From JBLHZY01 sp047631555 (GTDB lineage Bacteria > Pseudomonadota > Alphaproteobacteria > Rhodobacterales > Rhodobacteraceae), in NCBI GenBank assembly GCA_047631555.1, contig JBLHZY010000002.1, positions 124,001 to 188,000 of the forward strand: 64,000 nucleotides of DNA. Direction: 5' to 3'. Positions 24,880 to 32,688 of the stretch are shown piece after piece. The notes beneath the pieces were generated by a model, which saw only the letters and a program-made list of their open reading frames with translations, made no database searches and was not told where the DNA came from. Position numbers and translations under genes: made by a program. Each line of letters opens with the position of its first letter. Position 1 is the stretch's first letter.

Positions 24880-25297
24880 GTGGAAAGCCTTGTGGACAAA
24901 CGCGGTGCAAACCCGAGCGCGGATTTATGGATAACTGGAGATTTGCCCGTTGTCCCTGATCTGGGGCAGGATCGTCAATTGTATTGGGTGTGTTATTCTT
25001 TGGGGACGTGGTAAATTTGTTGGCGTGGATAAGTGCCGCGCTGAGAGTTTCATACAGATTTATCCACATCTCCTCTTAAGATCATCTTTTGTAATACTCT
25101 GATTATAAACGATAAATTTTGACTTCTCACAAAGTTTCAAAAATCAACATTTCTTCTGCACAGGCGCAAAGCTCTGTGGGGCCTTCTGGCGATAACCCAT
25201 TAATCCACACTATCCACAGGCCCTACTAAATCATCATCCTTTCTTTTCTTTCTTATATTTATTTAAAAGGGGGCAGACAGATTGGCCTTCGAGAGGA
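24880..25297. other. oriC: Putative chromosomal replication origin (oriC)
   Basis: 418-base gene-free stretch, the longest in the window, between divergent maf and hemJ. It holds one perfect DnaA box TTATCCACA (25060-25068) and five one-mismatch boxes: 24891-24899 and 24926-24934 and 25024-25032 (minus orientation), 25201-25209 and 25210-25218 (plus). The part from about 25075 to 25268 is conspicuously AT-rich for this GC-rich genome. maf on the left and hemJ-rho-mnmE-mnmG-rsmG-parAB on the right match the origin neighbourhood of many Alphaproteobacteria. Strong inference, not proof. Confidence 0.85.
25201..25268 (+). promoter_or_regulatory. Candidate DNA unwinding element with DnaA boxes and DnaA-trio-like repeat
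   Basis: Two tandem DnaA boxes (25201-25209, 25210-25218) are followed by GC-rich GGCC (25219-25222), the repeat CTACTA (25223-25228), and a 40-base AT-rich pyrimidine tract up to 25268. Box, GC step, CTA-type triplets, AT-rich tract is the order described for the bacterial basal unwinding system. Only two triplets fit the trio consensus well. Confidence 0.55.
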
Positions 25298-25303
25298 ATG
25301 ATG

Positions 25304-25756
25304 ATGCAGGATATTCTCAGTGAAATTTACCCATGGGTGAAAAGCCTGCATGTGATTTCTGTGATCGCTTGGATGGCTGGGCTGTTCTATCTTCCTCGCC
25401 TCTTTGCGCGCCACACCGAGAGCGTTGAGAGAGGCAGCGAGACGGAAACGCTTTTTCTGGATATGGAAAAGAAGCTTCTCAAGGTGATCATTAATCCGGC
25501 GAGCATTTCGACTTGGGTCTTTGGGTTGCTGTTGGTGTTTACCTCCGGGGTTGTTGATTGGAGCAGTATCTGGCCTTGGGTGAAGGCGATTGCTGTGATC
25601 CTGATGACTGGCTTTCATCATTGGCTTGTCGCACGGCTAAAGGATTTTCAAGCCGGCACAAATACGCGCAGCGGCAAAACTTACCGGCTGATGAACGAGG
25701 TTCCGACGGTTTTGATGATCGTGATTGTTGTCATGGTGATTGCGCGGCCGTTCTAG
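25304..25756 (+). CDS. hemJ: Protoporphyrinogen IX oxidase HemJ
   Basis: 150-residue integral membrane protein that converts protoporphyrinogen IX to protoporphyrin IX, the step before ferrochelatase. Four hydrophobic segments are visible. The conserved haem-binding His is in SLHVISVIAWMAGLFYLPRLF-type sequence near residue 16, and the family Lys/Arg motif KLLKVIINPAS follows. Three consecutive ATGs (25298, 25301, 25304) exist; 25304 has the best spacing from GAGAGG. First plus-strand gene right of oriC. Neighbouring hemE, often found here in relatives, is absent. Confidence 0.92.
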   Translation: MQDILSEIYPWVKSLHVISVIAWMAGLFYLPRLFARHTESVERGSETETLFLDMEKKLLKVIINPASISTWVFGLLLVFTSGVVDWSSIWPWVKAIAVILMTGFHHWLVARLKDFQAGTNTRSGKTYRLMNEVPTVLMIVIVVMVIARPF

Positions 25757-25784
25757 CTGTATTGCCTTGCATAGCGGTGCTGCG

Positions 25785-25814
25785 TTGACTCGCGCGATGG
25801 TTTTGGGCTACTAG
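25785..25814 (+). promoter_or_regulatory. Candidate promoter for rho
   Basis: TTGACT (25785-25790), 18-base spacer, TACTAG (25809-25814), in the 144-base gap between hemJ and rho. The -35 matches five of six consensus positions, the -10 only three. It would give a leader of roughly 80 bases, compatible with the known autoregulation of rho. Confidence 0.4.
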
Positions 25815-25900
25815 AGGCGCAATTCGGCCGTCCGGTCGATATGATTTCCCATTTTTGACATAGCCGCGCGCCCATTTGGGCCGGTATATCTGGATATTCC

Positions 25901-27175
25901 ATGACGCTTGAGCAATTGCACCTTGCCGATCTGAAGGCAAAGACGCCCAAAGACCTTCTTTCCCTCGCCGAAGAACTCGAAATCGAAAACGCATCGACGA
26001 TGCGCAAAGGCGATATGATGTTCTCGATCCTCAAAGAACGGGCCGAGGATGGCTGGGAAATTTCCGGCGTTGGGGTTTTGGAAGTTTTGCAGGATGGCTT
26101 TGGGTATCTGCGTTCGCCCGAGGCCAACTATCTTTCTGGACCGGATGATATTTACATCTCGCCAGAAATGATCCGCCAACATTCCTTGCGCACAGGCGAT
26201 ACCGTGGATGGCGTGATCCAAGCGCCGCGCGAAAATGAGCGCTATTTTGCGATGACAAAGGTGACCTTGATCAACTTTGAAGATCCCGAAAAAGCGCGCC
26301 ATAAGATTAACTTTGATAACCTGACGCCGCTTTACCCTGATGAGCCGCTGAAGATGGAGATCGAAGACGATCCCACGATCAAAGACCGCTCGGCCCGGAT
26401 CATTGATCTGGTTGCGCCAATCGGCAAAGGCCAACGCTCATTGATCGTGGCGCCGCCGCGCACTGGTAAGACAGTTCTGTTGCAAAACATCGCCAATTCT
26501 ATCGGACGCAACCATCCGGAATGTTATTTGATCGTTCTTTTGATCGATGAGCGCCCCGAAGAAGTTACCGATATGCAGCGCTCTGTGAACGGCGAGGTTG
26601 TTTCCTCGACCTTTGATGAACCTGCGACCCGCCACGTTGCCGTTGCTGAAATGGTGATCGAAAAGGCCAAGCGCCTGGTTGAGCATAAGCGCGACGTTGT
26701 GATCCTTCTGGATTCGATCACTCGCTTGGGCCGCGCCTTCAACACGGTTGTGCCTTCCTCCGGCAAGGTCCTCACCGGCGGTGTTGATGCAAACGCACTC
26801 CAGCGCCCCAAACGCTTTTTCGGTGCTGCACGCAACATTGAGGAAGGTGGATCGCTGACCATCATCGCAACAGCTCTGATTGATACGGGCTCGCGCATGG
26901 ATGAGGTGATCTTTGAGGAATTCAAAGGCACGGGTAACTCTGAGATCGTTCTGGATCGCAAAGTCGCTGACAAGCGCGTCTTCCCGGCGATGGATATCCT
27001 CAAATCTGGGACCCGCAAAGAAGAGCTGCTGGTCGATAAGATGGATCTACAGAAAACCTATGTGCTGCGCCGTATCCTTAATCCAATGGGCACCACAGAT
27101 GCGATTGAGTTTTTGATCTCAAAACTCAAGCAAACCAAGACAAATGCTGAGTTCTTCGATTCGATGAATACTTAA
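25901..27175 (+). CDS. rho: Transcription termination factor Rho
   Basis: 424-residue hexameric RNA helicase that ends transcription at Rho-dependent sites. The N-terminal helix bundle (about 1-48) precedes the cold-shock-like RNA-binding domain with EVLQDGFGYLRSPEANYL and DDIYISPEMI. The RecA-like motor has Walker A PPRTGKTVLL (about 185-194), LIDERPEEVTDM, and Walker B VVILLDSITRLGRA, then the R-loop GGVDANALQRPKRFFGAARN region. ATG 25901 matches the usual alphaproteobacterial N-terminus. Confidence 0.98.
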   Translation: MTLEQLHLADLKAKTPKDLLSLAEELEIENASTMRKGDMMFSILKERAEDGWEISGVGVLEVLQDGFGYLRSPEANYLSGPDDIYISPEMIRQHSLRTGDTVDGVIQAPRENERYFAMTKVTLINFEDPEKARHKINFDNLTPLYPDEPLKMEIEDDPTIKDRSARIIDLVAPIGKGQRSLIVAPPRTGKTVLLQNIANSIGRNHPECYLIVLLIDERPEEVTDMQRSVNGEVVSSTFDEPATRHVAVAEMVIEKAKRLVEHKRDVVILLDSITRLGRAFNTVVPSSGKVLTGGVDANALQRPKRFFGAARNIEEGGSLTIIATALIDTGSRMDEVIFEEFKGTGNSEIVLDRKVADKRVFPAMDILKSGTRKEELLVDKMDLQKTYVLRRILNPMGTTDAIEFLISKLKQTKTNAEFFDSMNT

Positions 27176-27197
27176 CAAATTCAAAGAGTTAAATGAT

Positions 27198-28487
27198 ATG
27201 AGCACGATATATGCTCTCGCAACAGCACGCGGCAAAGCCGGGGTTGCAGTGGTCCGGATTTCCGGGCCACTGGCGTTTTCGGCTGTGCGCATTTTGGTAG
27301 GCGATTTGCCGCGACTAAGGCAGGCGGGCCTGCGAAAGCTGCGCGATTCCTCAGGCGATGTTCTGGATGAGGCGTTGGTTTTGCTCTTTGAAGATGGCCA
27401 TAGCTTTACCGGCGAAGAAGTTGCTGAGCTTCAGCTGCACGGCTCCATCGCCACTGTCCAAGCGGTGCTGCGGAGTTTGGGCGAAATCGAAGGTCTCCGC
27501 CTGGCTGATCCGGGCGAATTTACCCGCCGCGCTTTGGAAAACGAGCGGTTGGATCTGGCCCAAGTCGAAGGGCTCGGTGATTTGATCGAGGCCGAAACAG
27601 AGGCCCAACGCAAACAAGCGATGCGGGTTCTTTCGGGCGTTTTGGGCGAAAAGGCAGCGATCTGGCGCAAAGATTTGATCCGGGCGGCGGCTCTGCTTGA
27701 GGCAACAATTGATTTTGCCGATGAAGATGTGCCGGTAGATGTTTCACCAGAAGTCTTGAGCCTGCTCGATGCCTCAACCGCTTCGCTTCAAGCCGAGCTG
27801 GCCGGAAGCGCCATGGCCGAACGCATTCGAGAAGGCTTTGAGGTTGCCATCGTTGGTCCGCCCAATGCAGGTAAATCAACGCTTCTTAACGCGCTTGCCG
27901 GCCGCGATGCCGCGATCACCTCTGAGATCGCCGGCACAACGCGCGATGTTATTGAGGTTCGTATGGATCTGCGCGGCCTTCCGGTCACGTTTCTTGATAC
28001 AGCGGGCTTGCGTGAAACAGGCGATATTATTGAAAACATAGGCATAAAGCGCGCAGTTGAGCGGGCAGAGATGGCCGATCTGCGTGTCTTCCTGTCACCA
28101 GATGGTGCGGAGGTTAGTGCGCTAGAGATGCGCCCTGGCGATCTGTTTGTCCGCTCAAAGGCAGATATCTCGCCAACTGACGGGCTTTCTGTTTCTGCGA
28201 AAACAGGGGCGGGGATCGCCGAGCTTATCTCTCAAATCGCGAATACGCTTGAAGGTCGCGCTTCCGGCGCCTCAACAGCGACCCATGAGCGGCACCGCCA
28301 AGCTATCGCGCGCGCGCTTGATGCTTTGGCTTTGGCGCGAATCGAGGTATGCAACGGGCCTGACCGCGCCGAGCTGGCGGCCGAAGAAATGCGAACAGCG
28401 ATCAGAGCGCTCGATTCGCTGGTTGGTTTGGTCGACGTAGAAAATATTTTGGACGAAATTTTTGCGTCGTTCTGTCTTGGAAAATGA
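27198..28487 (+). CDS. mnmE: tRNA uridine-5-carboxymethylaminomethyl modification GTPase MnmE
   Basis: 429 residues. With MnmG it installs the cmnm5 group on wobble uridine U34 of certain tRNAs. N-terminal formyl-THF-binding domain (GKAGVAVVRISGP), helical domain, inserted G domain with GPPNAGKST (about 220-228), DTAG in FLDTAGLRETGD, and RSKAD as the NKxD-equivalent. The C-terminal FCLGK contains the essential cysteine. The stop is three bases before the mnmG start codon. Confidence 0.97.
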   Translation: MSTIYALATARGKAGVAVVRISGPLAFSAVRILVGDLPRLRQAGLRKLRDSSGDVLDEALVLLFEDGHSFTGEEVAELQLHGSIATVQAVLRSLGEIEGLRLADPGEFTRRALENERLDLAQVEGLGDLIEAETEAQRKQAMRVLSGVLGEKAAIWRKDLIRAAALLEATIDFADEDVPVDVSPEVLSLLDASTASLQAELAGSAMAERIREGFEVAIVGPPNAGKSTLLNALAGRDAAITSEIAGTTRDVIEVRMDLRGLPVTFLDTAGLRETGDIIENIGIKRAVERAEMADLRVFLSPDGAEVSALEMRPGDLFVRSKADISPTDGLSVSAKTGAGIAELISQIANTLEGRASGASTATHERHRQAIARALDALALARIEVCNGPDRAELAAEEMRTAIRALDSLVGLVDVENILDEIFASFCLGK

Positions 28488-28490
28488 GGA

Positions 28491-30368
28491 TTGTTTCACG
28501 TGAAACATATTGATTTCGATGTCATTGTTATTGGCGGCGGCCATGCCGGAAGCGATGCAGCTTCGGCGGCCGCGCGCATGGGTGTTCGAACAGCCCTGAT
28601 AACATTTACCCGAGATGGTATTGGCGTGATGTCCTGCAATCCAGCGATTGGCGGGCTTGGAAAAGGCCATTTGGTGCGTGAAATTGATGCTATGGATGGC
28701 GTCATGGGCCGGGTTGCCGATGTTGCGGGTATCCAGTTTCGACTTCTCAATCGGCGCAAAGGCCCAGCGGTGCAAGGCCCTCGCGCGCAGGCGGACCGGA
28801 AAATTTACCGCAAAACGATGCTGGCGGAGCTTACGGGGCAAGAAAGCCTATCGATTTTGGAGGGCGAGGTTACCGATCTGATAATGGATGGCGATACCGT
28901 TTGCGGCGTGGTTCTGGCTGACGGCGCAGAGGTTCGCGCGAAATCAGTTATCCTAACGACCGGAACGTTCCTGCGTGGCCTCATCCATATTGGTGACAAA
29001 TCGTTTCCGGGCGGGCGGATGGGCGACAAGCCCTCGATCAAGCTGGCCGATAGAATTGAGGGCTTCGGTCTTCCGCTGGGTCGCTTGAAAACCGGAACGC
29101 CGCCGCGACTGGATGGAAAAACGATCCGCTGGGATGCTTTAGAAATGCAGCCGGGCGATGAAAAGCCGGTCGTTTTCTCGTTTTTGAATAAGGCGCCGGT
29201 TTCGCGCCAAATATCTTGCGGAATAACACACACGAATGCTCAAACGCATGAAATCATAAGGGAAAACCTTGATCGATCCGCAATGTATGGCGGGCATATT
29301 GATGGTGTTGGGCCGCGCTACTGCCCATCAATTGAGGATAAAGTCGTTCGGTTTGCGGATAAGGAATCGCATCAGATCTTTCTGGAGCCGGAAGGGCTCG
29401 ATGTTGATACGGTTTATCCAAACGGCATATCCACGTCGCTCCCCGAGGATGTTCAAGAACGATATGTCCGCTCGATTTTTGGCTTGGAAGAGGTAAAAAT
29501 CCTGCAACCGGGCTATGCTATCGAATATGATTACGTTGATCCGCGCGCGTTGAAGCCAAGCTTGGAGTTGCGTGATGTTCCCGGCCTCTATCTTGCTGGC
29601 CAGATAAATGGAACAACTGGATATGAGGAAGCCGCAGCCCAGGGAATGGTTGCCGGGCTTAATGCGGCGCGGGCCAGTCAAGAGCGCCCCCCAGCTGAGT
29701 TTAGTCGCACGAATTCCTATATTGGTGTGATGATTGACGATTTGATTTCGCGCGGAGTCTCGGAGCCCTACCGAATGTTTACCTCAAGGGCGGAGTTTAG
29801 GCTTTCCTTGCGCGCTGATAATGCTGATCAAAGGTTAACACCTTTGGCGGAGAGTCTGGGCTGTCTTTCGGAAGACCGGCTTCGTGCGTTTCAGGAGAAA
29901 GTACGAAAGCTAGGCGAGGCGAAAGAAAGTTTGGAGCAAGCTAGCTATACCTCAAAGGAGATCGCCTCTGCGGGTATCAAGGTAAGTGCTGATGGAACGC
30001 GTCGAAACGGCGTGCAGGTTCTTTCGTTTCCAGACGCGACCATTGAACAAATGTCTTTGCTTAACGCGGCGTTTAGCGAGGCAGATCCAGAGATTCAAGA
30101 GCAAGTCGCGCGGGATGCGCTCTATTCCAACTATTTGGAAAGACAGGATAAAGACGTGGCTGCGCTTCGACGGGATGAAGCTATCACCATTGACGATGGC
30201 TTTGATTACTCATCCCTTGTAGGGCTATCTAATGAGTTGCGAGACAAGCTTTCCCGGGCGCGCCCCGCTACAATTGGCCAAGCTGGCCGTATTGAAGGAA
30301 TGACGCCGTCAGCACTAACTCTTGTTCTTACCCGTTTGCGCCAATCCCAAAAGCGGCGTGCGGTATGA
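28491..30368 (+). CDS. mnmG: tRNA modification enzyme MnmG (GidA)
   Basis: 625-residue FAD enzyme partner of MnmE. FAD-binding IGGGHAGSDAA is near residues 13-23, then CNPAIGGLGKGHLVREID, RRKGPAVQGPRAQADR, and TGTFLRGLIHIG. The start is a TTG (28491) giving Met-Phe-His-Val-Lys-His; the FHVKH segment is encoded by a complete parS palindrome and is common to mnmG of related bacteria. A GTG at 28500, inside the palindrome, would be out of frame with this reading, so TTG is the best choice. Overlaps rsmG (ATGA). Confidence 0.96.
   Translation: MFHVKHIDFDVIVIGGGHAGSDAASAAARMGVRTALITFTRDGIGVMSCNPAIGGLGKGHLVREIDAMDGVMGRVADVAGIQFRLLNRRKGPAVQGPRAQADRKIYRKTMLAELTGQESLSILEGEVTDLIMDGDTVCGVVLADGAEVRAKSVILTTGTFLRGLIHIGDKSFPGGRMGDKPSIKLADRIEGFGLPLGRLKTGTPPRLDGKTIRWDALEMQPGDEKPVVFSFLNKAPVSRQISCGITHTNAQTHEIIRENLDRSAMYGGHIDGVGPRYCPSIEDKVVRFADKESHQIFLEPEGLDVDTVYPNGISTSLPEDVQERYVRSIFGLEEVKILQPGYAIEYDYVDPRALKPSLELRDVPGLYLAGQINGTTGYEEAAAQGMVAGLNAARASQERPPAEFSRTNSYIGVMIDDLISRGVSEPYRMFTSRAEFRLSLRADNADQRLTPLAESLGCLSEDRLRAFQEKVRKLGEAKESLEQASYTSKEIASAGIKVSADGTRRNGVQVLSFPDATIEQMSLLNAAFSEADPEIQEQVARDALYSNYLERQDKDVAALRRDEAITIDDGFDYSSLVGLSNELRDKLSRARPATIGQAGRIEGMTPSALTLVLTRLRQSQKRRAV
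28492..28507. promoter_or_regulatory. parS: parS centromere site 1
   Basis: Perfect 16-base palindrome TGTTTCACGTGAAACA, the canonical ParB-binding parS consensus, located across codons 1-6 of mnmG. It is about 3.3 kb from the putative origin and 3.3 kb from parB, inside the expected origin-proximal segregation zone. Confidence 0.95.
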
Positions 30369-30994
30369 ACCCTACTGGCAGAGATGAGTTTTTGAAGTCG
30401 CTAGATGTTTCACGTGAAACAATCGAGCGCTTGGATGTGTTTGCAGGGCTCATATTAAAGTGGAACCCGGCGATCAACTTGATATCGAAGAGTAGCGTTG
30501 AGGGTCTTTGGGGCCGGCATTTCCAAGACTCAGCGCAAATTTTCAAGCTTTCTGGCGCGCCAACAGGCCTTTGGGCAGATTTTGGCACCGGAGGCGGCTT
30601 TCCTGGGCTGGTCGTAGCGATCCTAGCCGAGGAGCTGGCGCCCAAACTAAAGATTCTCTGCGTTGAATCCGATGTAAGGAAGGCGACCTTCTTGCGAACT
30701 GTAATCAGGGAAACAGGCATCTCCGCGACTGTGGTTTCTGAACGCATAGAATCGCTAGCCCCGTTAGGCGCCGAGATTATCAGTGCTAGAGCGCTGGCTT
30801 CGTTGAGCAAATTGATTGAATACGCCGGGCCTCACCTTTCTAAATCGGGGCATTGCCTGTTCTTGAAGGGTGCGATGGTTGAGAAAGAGCGCGCAGAAGC
30901 GCTTGAAAAGTGGCGATTTAGTTGCGAAGACTATCGGAGCGAAACGGATCAAGAAGCCGTAATTCTCAAAATTGGAGCGATCGAGCGTGTCTGA
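30365..30994 (+). CDS. rsmG: 16S rRNA (guanine-N7-)methyltransferase RsmG (GidB)
   Basis: 209-residue SAM-dependent enzyme that methylates G527 of 16S rRNA; loss gives low-level streptomycin resistance in known species. The N-terminal VSRETIERLDVFAGLILKWN, the SAM motif DFGTGGGFPGLV (about 75-86) and later ARALASLSKLIEY are typical. The N-terminal SRET segment is encoded by a second parS palindrome. ATG overlaps the mnmG stop, and its stop overlaps parA by 8 bases. Confidence 0.96.
   Translation: MNPTGRDEFLKSLDVSRETIERLDVFAGLILKWNPAINLISKSSVEGLWGRHFQDSAQIFKLSGAPTGLWADFGTGGGFPGLVVAILAEELAPKLKILCVESDVRKATFLRTVIRETGISATVVSERIESLAPLGAEIISARALASLSKLIEYAGPHLSKSGHCLFLKGAMVEKERAEALEKWRFSCEDYRSETDQEAVILKIGAIERV
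30406..30421. promoter_or_regulatory. parS: parS centromere site 2
   Basis: Second perfect copy of the 16-base palindrome TGTTTCACGTGAAACA, within codons 14-19 of rsmG, 1.9 kb downstream of the first and 0.6 kb upstream of parA. Two exact copies of a 16-mer in 2 kb cannot be chance. Confidence 0.95.
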
Positions 30995-31781
30995 TCCTAC
31001 CCGGCCAAAGGCCCCCAAGATTATTGCTGTCGCAAACCAAAAAGGCGGTGTTGGCAAAACGACCACGACGATAAACCTTGCCGCCGGGCTTGTTGAGCTG
31101 GGCTACAACGTTTTGATCGTGGATCTTGACCCTCAAGGCAACGCCTCAACCGGTCTTTCGGTAGATGATCGCGAGCTTACAACCTATGATTTGATTTTGG
31201 ACGAGGCGCCTCTGGCTGATGTAATTCATACGACCATGATTGAAGGGCTGTGGATTACGCCGGCGAATTCTGATTTGAGCTCCGCAGACATCGAAATGGT
31301 GAGCCATGAGAAGCGCAGCCATCTTTTGCATGACGCGCTTCGCCAGCCCGCGATTGATATCTATGCCTTTGATTTCATTCTCATAGATTGCCCGCCTTCG
31401 CTTAGCCTTCTGACGGTTAATGCCATGGTTGCGGCTGATTCAGTGCTTGTTCCACTGCAGTGCGAGTTTTTCGCTCTTGAAGGGCTTTCGCAACTTATGT
31501 TGACGATCCGTGAGGTGCGTCAGACGGCGAATAAAAACCTTCGGATCGAAGGCGTTGTGCTGACGATGTACGATGCGCGCAACAATTTGACCAAGCAAGT
31601 TGAGGAAGATGTTCGCAAAACATTGGGCGAGATGGTCTTTAGGACGGTAATTCCGCGCAATGTGCGTGTGAGCGAGGCGCCGTCTTTTGGAGTTCCAGTG
31701 TTGGAATATGATAGCGAGTCCCGCGGAAGCGAGGCCTATCGTTTGCTTTCGGAAGAAATTTCCGCACGATACGCAGGTTAG
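30987..31781 (+). CDS. parA: Chromosome partitioning ATPase ParA (Soj)
   Basis: 264-residue deviant Walker-A ATPase that moves ParB-parS complexes along the nucleoid. KGGVGKTTT (about 19-27) carries both lysines of the deviant motif; DLDPQGNASTG and IDCPPSLSLLTVNA follow. GTG 30987 is preferred: it follows GGAGCG with good spacing and gives the usual N-terminus MSDPTRP; a TTG at 30972 would add five residues. It overlaps rsmG by 8 bases and precedes parB by 13. Confidence 0.96.
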   Translation: MSDPTRPKAPKIIAVANQKGGVGKTTTTINLAAGLVELGYNVLIVDLDPQGNASTGLSVDDRELTTYDLILDEAPLADVIHTTMIEGLWITPANSDLSSADIEMVSHEKRSHLLHDALRQPAIDIYAFDFILIDCPPSLSLLTVNAMVAADSVLVPLQCEFFALEGLSQLMLTIREVRQTANKNLRIEGVVLTMYDARNNLTKQVEEDVRKTLGEMVFRTVIPRNVRVSEAPSFGVPVLEYDSESRGSEAYRLLSEEISARYAG

Positions 31782-31794
31782 GAGAAAATTCGAA

Positions 31795-32688
31795 ATGACG
31801 GGTAAATCACAAAAATCTCGTGGCCTTGGCCGAGGACTTTCCGCGCTTATGGCCGATGTTGAGCCGCGTACTTCTGAGGAAGAGGTGGGCACGTCACGTC
31901 GTATGGATCAAATGGTCCCGATTGAGAAGATTCACCCAAACCCAGAGCAGCCACGCCGCAGTTTCGGGCAAGATGAGCTGGATGATCTCGCGCGTTCGAT
32001 CGCTGAAAAGGGTGTTATCCAACCTATCATAGTCCGTGAATATCCCGCTAATTCAGGTACTTACCAAATTGTCGCTGGAGAACGCCGCTGGCGCGCTTCT
32101 CAGATCGCTAAGCTGCATTCGGTTCCAGTCATTTTTCGGGACTACAATGATACCGAAGTTCTCGAAATCGCCATTATCGAGAATATTCAGCGGGCGGATC
32201 TCAATCCTGTCGAGGAGGCCGCAGGCTATCGGCAACTGATGGATAAGTTTGGGCATACACAGGAAAAGCTTGCTGCAGCACTTGGAAAGAGCCGCAGCCA
32301 TATCGCAAATTCGATGCGTTTGTTGGGGCTGCCTGAGGGCGTTCGCGATTTGCTTGAGCAAGGAAAGCTGACTTCTGGTCACGCTCGGGCGCTTATCACT
32401 GCGCAAGATCCGATGGCGCTGGCAAATCAAATCGTGGCTGGCGGGCTATCGGTTCGAGAAGCTGAGCGGTTGGCTAAAGCGCCAAAACTTGCGAAGAAAC
32501 CCTTGAAGACGAAGAGCTCTAGCGTTGAAAAAGATGCAGACACGCGCGCTTTGGAAGGGGATTTGGCCGCTGCCTTGCGTATGAAAGTCGTTGTGGATCA
32601 TACGCCTGGTCAGGAAGCCGGAAAAATTACGATTTCATACAAAACATTGGATGATCTTGACGAGCTTTGCCGCAAACTTTCGCTCTGA
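31795..32688 (+). CDS. parB: Chromosome partitioning protein ParB (Spo0J)
   Basis: 297-residue CTP-dependent clamp that loads at parS and spreads. N-terminal RGLGRGLSALM (ParA-stimulating segment), CTP-binding domain with IVAGERRWRAS (about 92-102) and ENIQRADLNPVEEA, helix-turn-helix about 153-180 (TQEKLAAALGKSRSHIANSM), and a C-terminal dimerisation domain. A good ribosome site TAGGAG precedes ATG 31795. Its stop abuts that of hemW with no gap. Confidence 0.97.
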   Translation: MTGKSQKSRGLGRGLSALMADVEPRTSEEEVGTSRRMDQMVPIEKIHPNPEQPRRSFGQDELDDLARSIAEKGVIQPIIVREYPANSGTYQIVAGERRWRASQIAKLHSVPVIFRDYNDTEVLEIAIIENIQRADLNPVEEAAGYRQLMDKFGHTQEKLAAALGKSRSHIANSMRLLGLPEGVRDLLEQGKLTSGHARALITAQDPMALANQIVAGGLSVREAERLAKAPKLAKKPLKTKSSSVEKDADTRALEGDLAAALRMKVVVDHTPGQEAGKITISYKTLDDLDELCRKLSL

